A stretch of DNA of 64,000 bases from Metarhizium brunneum (GCF_013426205.1 NC_089422.1:6138001-6202000); one strand, 5' to 3'. Positions 23,038-37,200 are shown, counted from the first letter of the stretch. Program-made: numbers and translations. Notes: a model not told the origin generated them from the sequence alone.

Positions 23038-23055
23038 TACCTACCTAGGTAGGTA
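23038..23055. repeat. Perfect 18-bp palindrome
   Basis: TACCTACCTAGGTAGGTA is the longest member of the CCTAGG-core palindrome family in this window. It sits about 580 bp upstream of the LEU2 start codon. Confidence 0.9.
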
Positions 23056-23807
23056 GATTACTTTTCCAAGTAGTTCCGATGCCTGCTTGGGTCGCAAGTC
23101 AAAACGCAGTGACAGACTGGAATATGTTGCGTTTTGTCCTCGCTTTCGCCCTTTGAACCCATTGTTCCCCTCCCCAACTGATCCGTACTCCATATGTACA
23201 ATTGCTGAAGTGTCTTATGGAGGCGCCATTGGCTCTTGGTCTATGTCTGAGGTTCTGATTATCGTATTCAAGGGTCTTTTGCTAGCGCCACGTGGTGGTA
23301 AACAGTTTTGGCGTCTCGCGCATCTCAACGGGAACACCTGCCTCATACATGTGCTGTCGTCCAACCCAATTCCAAATCTGACAGCAGGGTAGCTGCTCCG
23401 ACCTTGCCCACATGGCAAGGCAGGTCGCTTCCCGATCGTGCCACGCGTGACCAAGGCTCTCGTTTTCGGCTGCACTCTAGGACACGCCTACGTACGCAAA
23501 CTGTTGGCGCTGATGAATCAACAGCCCTGTTTCTGGTCTCTGTCGCCACGTACAGCCGTAATCAGTTCATGTCATCGAAAGCCAAGACATGTTGACGCCG
23601 CTCTCAGCACTGGGCAATCATTGGATCTCCGGCACTTGCACGAGAGGCTTTATTCGCCCTGGGCCCTCCAGCCTTGGACACCACACGTTTGATCCACTCG
23701 GAAGAGGCGGTAAGCTCCGGCTGGAGCCACGTCGTTGTGGGGACGACGTTAGTACTCGCTAAGGTTCTTGCTCCAGGGTGACATATTATCGTAGGATGTA
23801 CATTTGG

Positions 23808-23823
23808 TACGGAGTACGGAGTA
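23808..23823 (+). repeat. Two overlapping TACGGAGTA units
   Basis: TACGGAGTACGGAGTA contains two copies of the dispersed 9-mer sharing two bases, giving a 7-bp tandem step. Confidence 0.9.
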
Positions 23824-25932
23824 CTGTGTACGGTAGTGTATTGCACCTCCCAGGCCACTGAAGGAGTACTCCGGACACACGCCTGTCGTTGTGCATCGCG
23901 GGTCCAGGATCGTCAAGATTCCCGCTGGTGCTATGAAGGGTGTTTCGTGCAGAATCAGGTCACTCCTGAGTCATGACCGCACCCGTTCTGATTCATCTTT
24001 CCCTGGATAATTACCTCTTTAGTGCTGTGGACTTGTGATTCCATTGCCTTGTCCTTGTCAAATCTTGCTCTGTGGCTCTGGATCGTGATATCAACAGTGA
24101 TTGTTTTGATCCTAGTTCTCTCCTGACACTGAACTGGCCCACAGTTGTTCACGATGTGCAGGTTGTTGCGGTTCGCCGAAAGTTGTGGTCGCTTGCTATC
24201 TCCCGGTCCGAGGAGAGGGCGAAGAAGATGCGCCGCGGAGGGGGCTGACCTTCCAATAGAACCATGTATTAATGGTATGGAACCACGGGTGGCAAGACAG
24301 TTGGGTGGGTACATGAATCAGACCAAACTCTAATACATGAGTTTAATGATTGTGAAGGTACGTACTCCGTATTTTGCATCAAGCCTCGTGCCTCCCGATA
24401 GGCGATGATGGCTCAAACGATTTCGTTTGTGAATCTCTGCAAGAAATAATCTTATCCCCGAGTCCCCGCCAACCAGGTGGCTGGATGAAACTGGTACAAC
24501 TTGGCGCGCATGGTCGGGATCCCGACCTTGTTTTTCGTTCAGCATTTGGAGCATGGTTCTTGTGGAATAACACAGTAGGCCCCATGCAATCAGCCGCGCA
24601 ACATCGAGGTGTATGCGTGCCAATGGCCTGCCAGCGGTTAGAAGAGTTTCCGGAAATTGGATAGACGAGATACATAGGTGATCCGAGCAATGATGGTGCT
24701 TCACGACGGCGTAGCCGCTAGGCAAGAATGACAGTGATAGCGCCAAACCATGTCGTTGGAGTAAACCGTCATGATTGGTGGCGGCACTTGGGTCATTGGC
24801 CCCTGATCGATAGCATCCACTGATGTGTAAGATCCACAATGGAACATCAGAACCTGCGCATCTCATAACATCTACGGAGGACGGAGTACATGAGAATTCT
24901 TAGTATCCAAGAATGGACCTCGGCCTTCTGCAAGGTCACCGTCACCCATGATCAAACTTGTATGTACTCGGTGATTGTATGTAGAATAGGTGCTCGGTAG
25001 CTGCATTATCGGTTCTTGATGGCTAGTTCTGGCAAACCTAGCCAAAACGCATGCGTGTCCCATGGACAGTCCTGGGTGCTTGTCTGTTGTTCTTTTAATA
25101 TAAAAAGAGTGGACTGATGGTTTGACGAGTAGAATGGACTCATGACCCTTGTTCTGCTCCGCAGCAGTCCCGAGTGCGCGAAGCTCTGGTGTCGTAAGAG
25201 TTAGGGTTGTCCTTGTCGTCGATCGGAATGGGAGCAAAGAGAACCGTCGGCTGTTGAATGGCTGGACGGCTGGAGGATGGAGAGTTTTGGAGGAACGTTG
25301 AATAAAGACGACAGTTTCACAGTGACCGTTGTCAGCGTATGAAGGCATCAAATCAGAGGTTAAGGTGGGGCGACGCTGCAAGAATCGGGAAACCTTGGCC
25401 GTACCTGCCTTACTGGCGGTAGTCTTGTCCTCTCATAGGGCAGGATGACTGTGGCGCTCCGGGAGAATCTAACCGCAAGGCATGCCAAAATACTATTAGC
25501 ATGGCACTGCACATGCTCGAGCAAACTCCCGGGTAACTTTCGACGCAGAGATACAATGATACAACACTTGCAGTCGCTTGGAAGCAGGCGTACAATTACG
25601 GAGTCGAGAGCAGCGGTTTGAGTGGGTAGCCACCATAGACTAGTACTTCAAGTGCAACGCTGAGCCACGTAACTACGTACTCTGACACTTAGAAATCAAG
25701 CTGCCAAGTAAACGATGGCTCGCCATTCAATAGCCGACATCGAATGCTACTACTACTCCGTGCTCCTGGCCCTGTTCTAAAATTTGACCTCGAGCCCTTG
25801 ACCAGCCGGCCTGGCGGGCATTTCCAGCCTCCTTGGCGCCACGATCCGTATCAGATGGCGCACATTTGAGCACTCCAGGGAACATGCCCACTGCTATGGA
25901 AGCTTGGCGCGCCAAAGTAGGCACTTCAACTA

Positions 25933-25946
25933 CCTACCTAGGTAGG
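25933..25946. repeat. Perfect 14-bp palindrome CCTACCTAGGTAGG
   Basis: A member of the CCTAGG-core palindrome family, in the LEU2/Rua1-type intergenic region. Confidence 0.85.
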
Positions 25947-26062
25947 CACTACGTGGACATTGGGGCTAACTGCACTCTAGTGGCTTAGAAGTTGTCGATG
26001 GTACGGAGTAGCGCAAGTGGGAAGGAGCGGAACGCTGGGAAGGAAGTTGGGAAGGAAGAGGG

Positions 26063-26105
26063 GTGGAAGGTGAGTGGAAGATGAGTGGAAGACGAGTGGA
26101 AGGGA
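26063..26105 (+). repeat. Short GAGTGGAAG minisatellite
   Basis: About four imperfect 10-11-nt units (TGAGTGGAAG, ATGAGTGGAAG, ACGAGTGGAAG) lie in tandem. The sequence just upstream has related GGGAAGGAAG repeats. Confidence 0.75.
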
Positions 26106-26232
26106 GTTAACGGGCTGGTTCCGCTCAGCCTCATTGGCCGCACTACTTGTCAGAGAAACCGCACACCCCTAGAGCCGCCCACGCCTCTTCCCCCAAGGTG
26201 CGCAGTTCCGGAGTCATCGACCAGCCATCGAC

Positions 26233-26286
26233 CCAGTCCGCCAGTCCGCCAGTCCGCCAGGCCATCAAACCATCAAACCATCAAAC
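26233..26286 (+). repeat. Adjacent octamer repeats (CCAGTCCG)3 and (CATCAAAC)3
   Basis: Two different 8-nt units, each repeated about three times, lie next to each other in non-coding sequence. This suggests local slippage. Confidence 0.8.
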
Positions 26287-29275
26287 CCCGGCTCAGATGC
26301 GCAAGTTGTCGTCTCACATCTCAAGGACTAGGACATTGGACTTCCTCGCACAGGGTGAGGTTGTTTTATTGTGTGCGGAATAGTGTGTACTAATCATGGC
26401 AACTCAAAGCTGTACATTTGGGCCTTTGCAGAGGCTTGGAAGAACAGCCAGCCCAAGCCTTCAAGGTCCCGACACTGAGTGCCCGAGTTCTGTACGAAGT
26501 GAGCAAGTATTCGATATTCAATGTTCGTATTGCAGATTGCAGAGCTTTCGCGTATGCGACCATCTCCAAAGTGAAGTTGAAGCATGTGGGTAGGTACAAA
26601 CGCAAGTACCAGTCATTTTGGGCGTACGGAGTAGTCCAGTCACATCGGCACCAAGGTCCCTAGGTCGCCAGGCCTCAAGGTCGCGTCGCATGCGGCAGGC
26701 CAGAGTATTCGTACAGTATACTTAAAATGGGTGTCTCCTCTGGTGATGAAGCATGTACCCAGTACCCAAGGACATGACCACATGCGCTGCCCAGCTGCTC
26801 GTGTGTACAATATGGAGTGCTACCAGGTACCAGTACCGACGACAATAGCCGACAGTTGGGGCACTTGCCATTCAGGTCCCGATGAGACTTTGGCAGCCGA
26901 CACAAGTCAGTCGACCTCGTTGCTAGACTTTCTGCTCATGACAACGGCCGCCTGCGAATTTCAAGTTGAGACTTGGTAGGAGCTAATTTGCACTCTGCAA
27001 CACCCTCGCCGTCTTTCTCGTCCGACGTCCGGCTTCCACCAGCCGCGATTGCTCGACAATTGCCTGCAACGCCAGCGAAAAGTCACAGCTGCCGCACCTT
27101 GAAGCTGAAACTTGGAACCTGGAACCTTGCCTGTCTCCATTGATTCTCGACTCCGTATCGCTTGGGTCCCCAGCAACCCCAGCAGCCCCAGCGAGCCCCT
27201 CGACGACCACACAACATTGAGCCGAATACTAGACATCCAGCCAGCCAGAACCGCCGCGAAGGCCAGGCTCTCCCTACCCAAATAGCGAGGCTAATGTGCC
27301 TGGTAAACCGGGTAGATTGGCAGACTCACACAAGCACAGACACACCAATCATTTGCCGTAGCCCTGCGCGCACGTCTGGCTGGCTACCTGCTGGCCCAGA
27401 AACAGTTGGTGACGGACAAAGTACATACTAATGATGAGCCCAAATCGTCATGTTGACCCAAGTTTTCTGAGTCCACTAGGCCCGAAAGTTGGCACGCTTC
27501 TTTGTCAAACCGACTCCTTCTACGGCTTCGACGGCTCCCACGTGTCTCTCCCACGCCTCCCACCGGAGCGGCCCCCCATGCCTCTCATACCTCGATATGC
27601 ATCGTATGGAGTACAGGTGGTTTTATCTTACGCCTCTGCTCTAGCTGCTTTTTACGATTTCCCACCCATCTGACACTTTCTCACACGCCTTGTTCTCCCT
27701 CGGGCTCTGGCCTGGCCCATGCCCACGGACGGCAGCTCGACTGCTTGAAGCTGTCCTGGTCTAACCCAAAACCAAACCCCCGGTCTACAGATCTTGATGG
27801 AATGGTGACGCCGGCTACCTCACTACCGCGTTCCGTGCCTGACCTTGTAAGCCTGATGGAGCCATAATCCTCAAGTGGATGTGAGCTGGGTCGAGCAGGA
27901 TATGGGGTTCCTGGGACCTGGGATCTTGGACCTGGGCACTGCCTGGACAACCTCCGAGTTGCCCAGCTGTGACTGAGCCTGTCCACGCACTCCCGGAGAC
28001 ACGTAGAATGGGGCCAGTATGGATGGATTAGGGACGACGGAAGTTTATGGTATCGACAGACGCCTCACATGTATGAAGTACACCCGCACACACACTTCGG
28101 CTCCATGCTCCTCTACCTGCTCCAGTGTGCGTGAGTTTTATATTGAGTATGTATTGTATGTGTGCCCCTACTACTCCGTACACATACATACAATCGAGTA
28201 CACACACACGCACACGCACTCCAGTCTGGGGCGCCCGCTGCTATACCCAGTTATCGGAATCATACTCCCACACACCTCTCGACTCTGTCTTCTTCCTGTC
28301 CTCCACATCGTGCCTCGTCTTAATGAAAACCGCACTCCCCCATGGACCCATAAACCCATGGTACCTTTCGATTTGCTTAGTCGTGTGCAACTAACTGCTC
28401 AGTCACCCCAGTCCTTTCCGTCTTGCGCAAGCCTCAAAGGGCCCATACATTATTCATTTGTCTCTTGCCAAGTTCCGGGCCGAGTGTAGCATCGCTAATC
28501 TGTGTACAAACACGCTCTCTTGTCCCAGTTCCTCCTCTATTACACAAAAGGAGCTGGCCCTCTTTCTGCTCCCTCTCCAACCATCATCGCTCTTTCACTG
28601 TCACTAGACAATACAAAGTCGTTAACCGACCGGCTCCTCAACATACACCACAATCTTTACTTGCAATACAGTCATTGACCCGCGGTGGCTCTTTCCAACC
28701 AATTTCAGAGATAGTCCTGCTCTTGCCTTTGTACACCAGGCGTCTGCGTTCAACACTCCTTCCTCGGCAGCTTACATGCTCTCTCCCACTCGCATCCGCT
28801 TACATAGTACGACTAGCTCTCGAAATCAACATCACAATCGTTATACACGTCCAATCTTTTGCCAAGTATGTTCATGCCATCAACTCAATACACGTGCATC
28901 TCTGCTGCGTCCAGATATGTTAGTCCAGCATCATCTGGTCCAGCCTTGTGCCTAAACCTGCGCGTTTACTGACTTGGGCCTTCAGGCGCGAATCGCCCCA
29001 ACATTTGTTCAGGCAGATTGACCTTAAAACTACTCCTTGCCTTTTCCCTGTACACTCTGACTACTTTTCTTCGCCATTGCCAGTCTCATGGTAAAAGCGC
29101 ACTGTTCCGACAAGAAATATTGTCTCTTTCAGAGCTTCGAAATCGTTGTGGAACAACTCCAACCTACCACCCGTCGTGCGAACAGACAGTTTTGTGCTAG
29201 TATTCGGCATTAGCTCGCCTTCTTCATCTCGTTTTCTTGCTTATTTTCTCGCAAATTGATTGCTCAGAGTTGGAA

Positions 29276-31248
29276 ATGAGCACCAACGCCATGCCTGGGA
29301 ACGACGGGATGCTTCCCGGAGGAACGATGTGGATGTCGCCGCCAACATCCGAGCCGCGTAAACGACCAGCAGCGATATACACGAATATTGCCTACACATC
29401 CGGTGATGAGATGAACCCTATTTCTGCTTGGAGCGGCATGCACCTACAACAAGTCACCGATCCATCGACGTCGCGGTCATCACCTATCACTCAGGAAATG
29501 CTTCCTCTGGCAATGTCAGGCCACGGTGAGTCTCTAGCCAATTCGCTTGCCACTATTTGCCGCCACAATCCTAATGAAAATACTTCAGACGAATGGAATC
29601 AGCCGTCGTGCGGCGAAGTCATCGACTTTCATGGCCTGGATTCCGAAGGAGCTATTGGCCAAGCATACACCACCGATGAAGCAGTACCCATAATCGACTT
29701 ACGATATTCAAACCAGTCCCAAGAAGCAGCAAATCTGAACATGGAAGATGGGATAAAACAAAGGAGGCTATCAAACTCTTCGTTGACGGTCTCAACTTCT
29801 GAACCAATGTCTGACATCCCATCTTCGTATGAGGACTATCCTGCTGGCTTGTCGGAAGCTCCCTCTTATGCCTCGGATTACCTTTCGACTGCCTCAAATC
29901 GAACATCGCTCATGTCTTCCATACAATTATCGCCAGTGGCTTCGCCTCGAGCCACTCCCCAGAGCCGACCGGAGCAGGTCAGAACCCAAAGTCGCGGCCG
30001 AGCCTCGCCATCTCCGAGACCAAGCGTGAGGTCCGCGCCGTACACCCTCGAGACATCAAAGAACCAGCGGTGGTCTACTGGATCATATGCCCCGACGCAA
30101 AACCGCCGACAATCTCCCATGATATTTCACGGTGCCCAGGACGGATACGCCACAAATCAACGCATGTCACTGCAAAACTATCCACCGCTGATGCCGGCGC
30201 AGTCGTTCCATCCAGGTGGCATACAAGGCCATCCTCCACACCAACCGCCATTTGTTGTGTCTGGGCAGCCAATGTTTGCGAGACACGGTATGATACCACC
30301 AGCTCACATGCCACATCAGGGCATGTTTGAGCAACCGCCGCCACTGCCATCGCACGGTATTTTCAAGATGCTCCAGAGCAACGGAGATCCCCATATGCTA
30401 CATGGTCACTATACAGATCTATCGGATCCTCCTGATTTGTTTGGTCCTCTAGCAGAGGAGCAAGTTCCCCCGCCTGAAGAAGACATGAATCATTCGGACC
30501 CTAACATGATTCCCTATGAGCAAGACTTGCGATTTGATGGTGATCTCTACACTCCTAGGTGGGTTCGGGGCCATGGAAACAAGCGTGAGGGCTGGTGTGG
30601 TATCTGCAAACCAGGCAGATGGCTAGTTCTTAAGAACTCTGCTTTCTGGTATGACAAGTCTTTCACGCACGGCATTAGTGCTGCTACAGGCCATCCATTC
30701 GAGGAGCCCTTGGACACACGACGAATGGACGGAAACCCAGATGTGTGGGAAGGGCTGTGTACATCATGCAATGACTGGGTCCCCTTGGTCAGTAGCAAGA
30801 AGAAGGGCACAACGTGGTTTCGACATGCCTACAAGGTTAGTTATGAACATTGCCTGGAATACTCAAAACCCAACAGATGCTAATTACATTTTGATAATAG
30901 TGCCACACTCATCAGAAGGTCAAGGATATGCCAAAGAGACGCCGAGAGATGGGTAGCAGCAGTAGAAAACTGGCTGCTCAGACCCCGAAAACCAAGTTAG
31001 ATGCAACGGTCCAGCAACCAATGACTCCACAGTCGGTCACGACGCCAGTATCGGGCCTTCATACACCATGTTCTGTGCCGCCGCTAATGCCTCAACTTCA
31101 TCTCCAAGTGCTGCATCATCAGCAACAAATGCCGCCACACACAGAACCTCCCGCGTCAGTTTCAGGGCCCGACTCCATGTGTCTATCTGGAGGACCTCCC
31201 CCTATTTCGATGCCACCGTCGACGTCAATCATGGGAAATATGATCTAA
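29276..31248 (+). CDS. Transcriptional regulator with Rua1 C-terminal domain
   Basis: Three exons, 29276-29525, 29589-30835 and 30901-31248, give 614 aa. Intron 1 is 63 nt, in frame and stop-free (GTGAGT, branch CTAAT, acceptor CTTCAG); intron 2 is 65 nt. The first 400 residues are low complexity, rich in Ser, Pro, Met, Gln and His, as in activation regions. Residues about 408-510 match the Rua1 C-terminal domain: TPRWVRGHGNKREGWCGICK, GRWLVLKNSAFWYDKSFTHG, FEEPLDTRRMDG, WEGLCTSCNDWVPLVSSKKK, WFRHAYKCHTHQK. C420/C423, C474/C477 and C500/H503 are spaced like a zinc site. The domain is named after Ustilago Rua1, the activator of the ustilagic acid cluster. Ascomycete relatives are mostly uncharacterised. 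The first ATG in frame is at 29276. The gene stands alone between two large gene-free regions. Confidence 0.88.
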
Positions 31249-34200
31249 TCCATGATCTCGGGGCATCCTCCGCGCAACCTTCCCTTGCATCGACCAGGGC
31301 TTTCTTTCTTTTTCTTATTCGCTTTACATTCCGCGTTCCTCGCACGACAACTAGAATTGTATTTTGCCGATTTTGAATGCATGTTTGATTGACGAACTAT
31401 GAAGGAGAGCATGAGGATACGATATCGATATTTTATCATAAAACTACACTGAAAACACATGATTGGGAAGCCTGTTTTGATCTTTTATTTTACTCTTGTT
31501 AACCTGGATGATATTTTGGAATGGGTATGGAACTTATAGAGCGGGGATTAAACGGTTTGGGTTGGGTAAAGAGTTCTTTTTTTTACACGGGATTGGAGTG
31601 AATTTGGGAAGGGGTACACGGTTTTGTTTTGGGTCAGGAGACTGAAGAATTACCCTCGTGGTTTTGGTTATATCCATATTTTTTACTGTGGTCCTTGTTC
31701 AATTTTTTTTTTTACTTTTCTTCATTAGTGTATATCCTTTGTTGATGTATATTTTCATTTGTACTTCTTGCCACTATGCAATGTAACTGTCTCTACATTG
31801 GACGTTTGTTTTATTAACCCACTGTACACCGTTCCTGTGAGCACACAAACACAGTCTTGGTCACAGGTCACGGGTCAATAAGATTGGAGCCTCCCTTTGC
31901 TATACTCGCGCAGCTTTTTTCCTTTTTCCTTTTCTTTTGATGAACCCCGGGCCTGGTACATGCCCAAGTTGCTCGTGGAAGCTGGGCTCCCTGAGAAACT
32001 GATTATCTTTCGCGTTAGTTCTATCATGGCAACATGACGGCATGCCCCATTGGGAGAAGATCCTCCTCCTTGTTGCTAGCCACTAGTCATAGCTCTGTAT
32101 GTCACCTCGTCGGTATATCCGTAGCGTGTACAAGATGAAGAAGATTTGGAGCAGTATTCTTGGTCAGCGTGTCATGGAGGTGCTTGCCCGGATGAGATGA
32201 GGGCCTTGTATCAACCCACTGCGACGACAATGTTTGTGTAGTTGAAGGAAGCATGCAATTACGTCCCCCGACTACGATCAAACAGCCCCCCCCCCCCCCT
32301 CTTCTGGATATCCGGCGTCAAGGCCCTTGGCATTCCGTTGGCTGGTTGTTTGTTGGTCTTACCAACACAAATGGTCAAATTTATTTACACAAAGCACACG
32401 GTGGACAGGGGGTACAGGAAGCGATCAAGGCCGTGATTCCGGTACTAGCGTCAAGTTATTCGCTTTTGGGCCGGGAGATTCATATGTACAGTGGGATTTT
32501 AGGTGCTCGTTTCAGCGCTCCGGCGTCATGTGTATTAGGTTTGGAGCGGTCTTGCTCTGACGGGACTCTCCATGTCCAGCACGATGTTGGCGTAGGAGCA
32601 AGTTAAAGTTTGAGAACTGTGTGGCCGTCCGCGTCCCGATTCTCGGGCATGTCCGTTGTTCCCTGACTTGTGGCTTGTTCTAGGCGTCTGCCCACGCTGT
32701 CGGTTTTGAACCTTAAAATGTCTGGTGCAACACGAGTTGACGGCGGGAATATAGTGAGCGGCTGCAGTTGTCTGTGATGTTGGCGATCTGTCCAGTTGAA
32801 GATGTCGGGTATGGGCTCTTTTTCTCTCTCTTTTTACCCTTTCAAATTGGATGTTTGGGCTGGGCGTTGGTGCGGATTGAGCCACGATGCTGTTCTGCAT
32901 GTGCCCACTGCGTAAAGTAGGCAGGATTTGGGGATTTGGGAGCCTGCGTTGATGGGCCTAGGTCCCGCGTACTCGGTAGCTTGATATGAATTTCATCGGA
33001 AGTAGGAAATGCGCGATTCACGAGGCGGGAACCCAGACTGACCTCCATCAAACACGAGCAGTGTGTAGTCGCTGGGCTTGAGACCTCTCTGTGGCGACAT
33101 TGAACATCAGACCATTTGACGACTGGAGCTCCTTCTTCCAAGGGCCGGCTCATGAGTGAAAATCGTGGCGCTTGGTGTGTTTCATGGCCGTCATTTTGCT
33201 CTCTGTTCTAAGTTCGTGCCAAGCTAGGATTGTGGTGAAACGAGAGCCAATCATGCTTGGTGAACCCCCCTCCATATGCGACGGATGAAAACAGTCTAGG
33301 CAAGCCTCATCGAATCGAGTCCAACCACACGGGCCACGGAGTCTAGTTTTCACCGTTAACATATGTACATACATCACATACATTGTATTCAGCTTGTCCC
33401 TGGGGAAGTTTCGACAGTTTTAACTTCAACGTCATGTGCGCTTTTACCCTTGCAGCAGCCACTGCCACAGACCCAAACGCCCAAGAAAGTCGAGAACCGA
33501 CAGCCAGCCAATAGTAGCAAGACGTGTAGGTCTCGACTAGAAGGCGCCTTATGGATGAATTCTGGTGATATTGAGAAGTAATCGTACTTGCGACCCTGTG
33601 TATTGCCAGGTCAAGTTCGCTGCCAGTCACCACTTGGTACCTTTTTTTTTTTTTTTTTTGTCCCCATGGCCAACACGGCGTGCGCCACCACAATTCGTTC
33701 CTGGTCCATGATATTGTGTGATGGCGGTTTTTCGTCATCACCCCTCAATTTTCAGCTGTGGTTGGATAAAATGGGCAGCACCAATATCCATTCTAGGCTG
33801 GCGGGCGCATGTCCTCAATCAGACGGGCAATTTACTAGTCGACGCCGAGCCCGAAATTCAGCTTCTTGGGCGCTCCGGGTATGAAGGCCATCCTGGCTAG
33901 GGCGGTTTATGCGAAGAAGTGTCCGGTCGCCCGATATGTGGCGGCTGATGCCTGCTGAGATGACAACCTTGAAGGTGGGCCGGAATTATCCAAGTTGTGT
34001 CCAAGGTCGGATTGATGCGCCCATCATTATTGGTAACCAAAAAACCTGCATTGCAATATCAATGCCATTGCGAGGCAGGAACTAATCGACGAGAACTGAA
34101 AATTCCGCTCGTCAAATCATCTGGCACCATGCCGATCCAGGGACCAGATTTCAGATGCAGCAACCCCGCGGCCTCGGTGCCTCGACCTCGAGTCCGATGG

Positions 34201-37200
34201 CTAGCCAACAGATGTCTGCTATCTAGGACATGATGCCAGAAGCGCCGAGAGTTGACTTGCATTTGGCATCCCTCAAGTTGAGACATGTGCTATGCGCATG
34301 TCTCATCAGTAGTCCAGAGTTGCGACTAGCTGCCGCTCGTGGGAGCTTTGCTGTTCCAGATCGCCATGAGCTTTCAAAAAATGTCTCTGTCAATGGGCAA
34401 AGTCCGTAGATACTGGCACAAACGGGGTTGGCAAATGACTGCAGCAGATGGGCCGTGTCATGCTGGTCTGTGGCCAGTACAGTGTCGACCCTGCGTGTGG
34501 CAGAAATTCCGCTTGCCCGGTTCACCACGGGGTTCGTATCTAGCATAGAAATATTGTCGAGTCGATGTCTTTTAGAGGTATGAAGGATATGAGCGTCAAA
34601 TGGGCTCGGCGCTAATCGAGATCGGGACGAGGGATGGTGGCTTGTGCTTACTTCCTGTTTAAGCAAACACCCACCTTCCAAAATGAATTGGACCCGCAAT
34701 CCCCACGGATTGATCATGTATGTACGCATGTACTCCGTACAACGGAGTACTACGTAGAAGTTACTACCCACAAGGCGGCGTGCGGTTTTCTGGCCAGAAT
34801 AGATCAGAAAATCAGGAGCGACCCCTTCCGCTGCTGAAGAAACGTGAATCGCCGTAACATTTTCCCATCAGGTACTTGATACATCTAAGTACTCGTCTGT
34901 GCAGGTTTGATGTCTGCATTGAATGTCTTAAGCTGCAAATTGATTCGAGTTGAGTTCCCTTTGTGCACCATGGCAAAAATATGGTGGGGGAACTTGTTCT
35001 TTCACGTAAAGTATAAAAACATAATTGACTTTTAGGGATAAGAAAGCACTAATTGGCAGATAAACATGATACAGTGAGAGGCAAAAAGTATTGAACCAGG
35101 TCAGGTATCTGGCTGCCACGCTTTATACTTGTATGATATTTGACAGTATATTAGCGTATACTTCCTGGCGGGCAAATATATTCTGCCATAGACTGTAAAG
35201 CAAAACTCAAGGCACAAGTGCTGAATTGGTTTTCCCATTGCTCAACTGTGGTCTGGTCTGACGGTTGGTTTGACCTCAAGTTTTGGAGGCCGGCTCGAGG
35301 CAAGCCAAGAGGTCTGAAGACGAGGACTGAGCGACGAATTGTATGAAATGCCGCCCCTGAGAAGAGTAAGTATGGTGTCAAAAGTCAGCACACGCTCAGC
35401 TTTCAAACAATTATAAAAGCATAGACAACCACACAATAAACAACTTTCCTAGGGCAGAGGATTGCAAACGTTGCCCCAACAATGAAGGCCCTTTCTGTGC
35501 TGCATGCACAGTCTGTCATCCACAGAGATTGAGCCCAGCTGAATAGCGACAGGGCAAACAGTTGCCAGGGGACTGTGAAATGAAAGATATTTGAAAGGGA
35601 GAGATTCGATGCATACTGCACTTGGCCGCCGAGCCGCAATTTCGTGGATGACAGCTGACATGGAAAGAAGGACACGTTGGGGTTGCGCCTGCCTCAAGAT
35701 GTCTGTTGGAGAAATGCAGGGCTGCCCATGTTGAGCCAAGAGTAAGTGTGCAGAATGTCTGATGCTGAATTTTTTGGTCTCTTTGGCCGACCGACAAAAG
35801 CAAAATTCACCCTCGGCAACCTGGCTGGACTTCTACCACGATTGATTGATTGTCCTCAAGCATCACAGTGTCCAAGGTCCAGAAAACGTTGCCTAGAGTG
35901 CCTGCAGGACCCGACACTTAGTCCCGTGGTAACAGAGCGTGATGGAACGAGACTTGCCATGGGGAGACAAACATGGAAATACCTGGCGGTGCAGATTCTC
36001 CCTACTTACTCGGTACGCAGGCAATCCGAAAATGCAACTAAGAGCAAACCAAACATGACCCAATGCTTGGTGAGGGAGACAAGACACGGTTGAGCTGAGA
36101 TGCAGCCACAGGCGCAGCACAGAAGAGTTATGGTCCGCACCAGAACGAGGCACCTTATCCCTGCAGACCTCGGTGGAACGTCGTGCCTTGTGCCTGGTAA
36201 GTCTCCGCCCGTCTCTTGAGCAACTCGAAAAAAAAAAGTGAGAAGCTGATTGTCTCTCCCTGGAATTTGCTGCAGAAGGGCGGGCCAGCCAGCGATGTCT
36301 TCACAGAATCCCATATGGGAACCCCGACGGAGTCGGCCGGCCATCTTTTTTTTTGTAAAGGCTCAGTCAAAGGCCAGGCAGGATCGAGATTTCCAATAAT
36401 GGTCCAGAGACCGACGTCAGTCAAGGACGATGCATGGCGCCAGATCGAGTCGCCTAATATTAATCAAGCAGCACCTCCAAGGACAGAGCGCGCAAACGTG
36501 AGCACCAGACATTAGCATGGCGGACCAAATTGTTGTTGGAGTGCATCAATCATGCGCCAGAACCACCAGAACCCACAATTTCGTCTCCGCTTGGCTCAAG
36601 CTCAGGCTCAGGAACGACATGTTCTTAAATCACGAATCACTTTGGCCACAAGTTGAACTGCGAGGGCCTGTCCTCGGGCCAGGCACGCAAAAGTTTAACG
36701 CCAGGTACGCAACACAATAGTTGGGGCTGTGTCATTGACTGATATGGCCCATACACGAACGGCCGTTACAGCCAGCACCGACTCGTGGCATTTTATGAGA
36801 AAAGCCATCTTACTGTTACGAATGATTGCTCATCAACATTGAACACAGGGAGTTCTACGGAGTAGTTAGCTGATGCAATGACCCGCCAGAGGCTCTAAAC
36901 GCCAGTCACATCCAGTCAAGCAGGGTCAATCCAATCCAACTCAGGCCGTCCTGATACCCCCCTGTTCCGCCCTTCTCTCTCGCAGGTGATCCACTGGTTG
37001 CCTGCTCGTTGTCCCTCGCCAAAAATTTGTCCGAATTAAGCATCGACCTGGAATTGCGGTTTCCTGCCTAGACGCAGACGCCCTGGTACCGCCAGCAATC
37101 CATCATCGCCAACCGATGATATGCTGCTGTGCGGCTAGCTTGCCATTCCCCAGTCGATGCCAGCAATCTGGTTCCTTGTACTCTTGTCTCTCACCCTCTC

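Larger units (their letters stand above)
22461..29275. other. 6.8-kb region between divergent LEU2 and the Rua1-type regulator, no gene seen
   Basis: Both flanking genes point outward, so this region holds both promoters. ORFs within it are short and lack protein character. It carries seven copies of TACGGAGTA or its complement (two overlapping at 23808-23823, then 24363, 26002, 26625, 28172), the 18-bp palindrome at 23038, the 14-bp palindrome at 25933, and small tandem repeats at 26063-26105 and 26233-26286. From about 28450 to 29275 the sequence becomes pyrimidine-rich and resembles a long 5' leader for the regulator gene, possibly with small upstream ORFs. Confidence 0.5.

Noticed and set aside
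24330..24866. 178-aa minus-strand ORF in the LEU2/Rua1 intergenic desert
   Set aside because: No domain, no upstream exon of coding quality; likely chance ORF.
34223..34771. 182-aa minus-strand ORF
   Set aside because: No recognisable family; its start region overlaps the inverted 9-mer pair, as expected for non-coding DNA.
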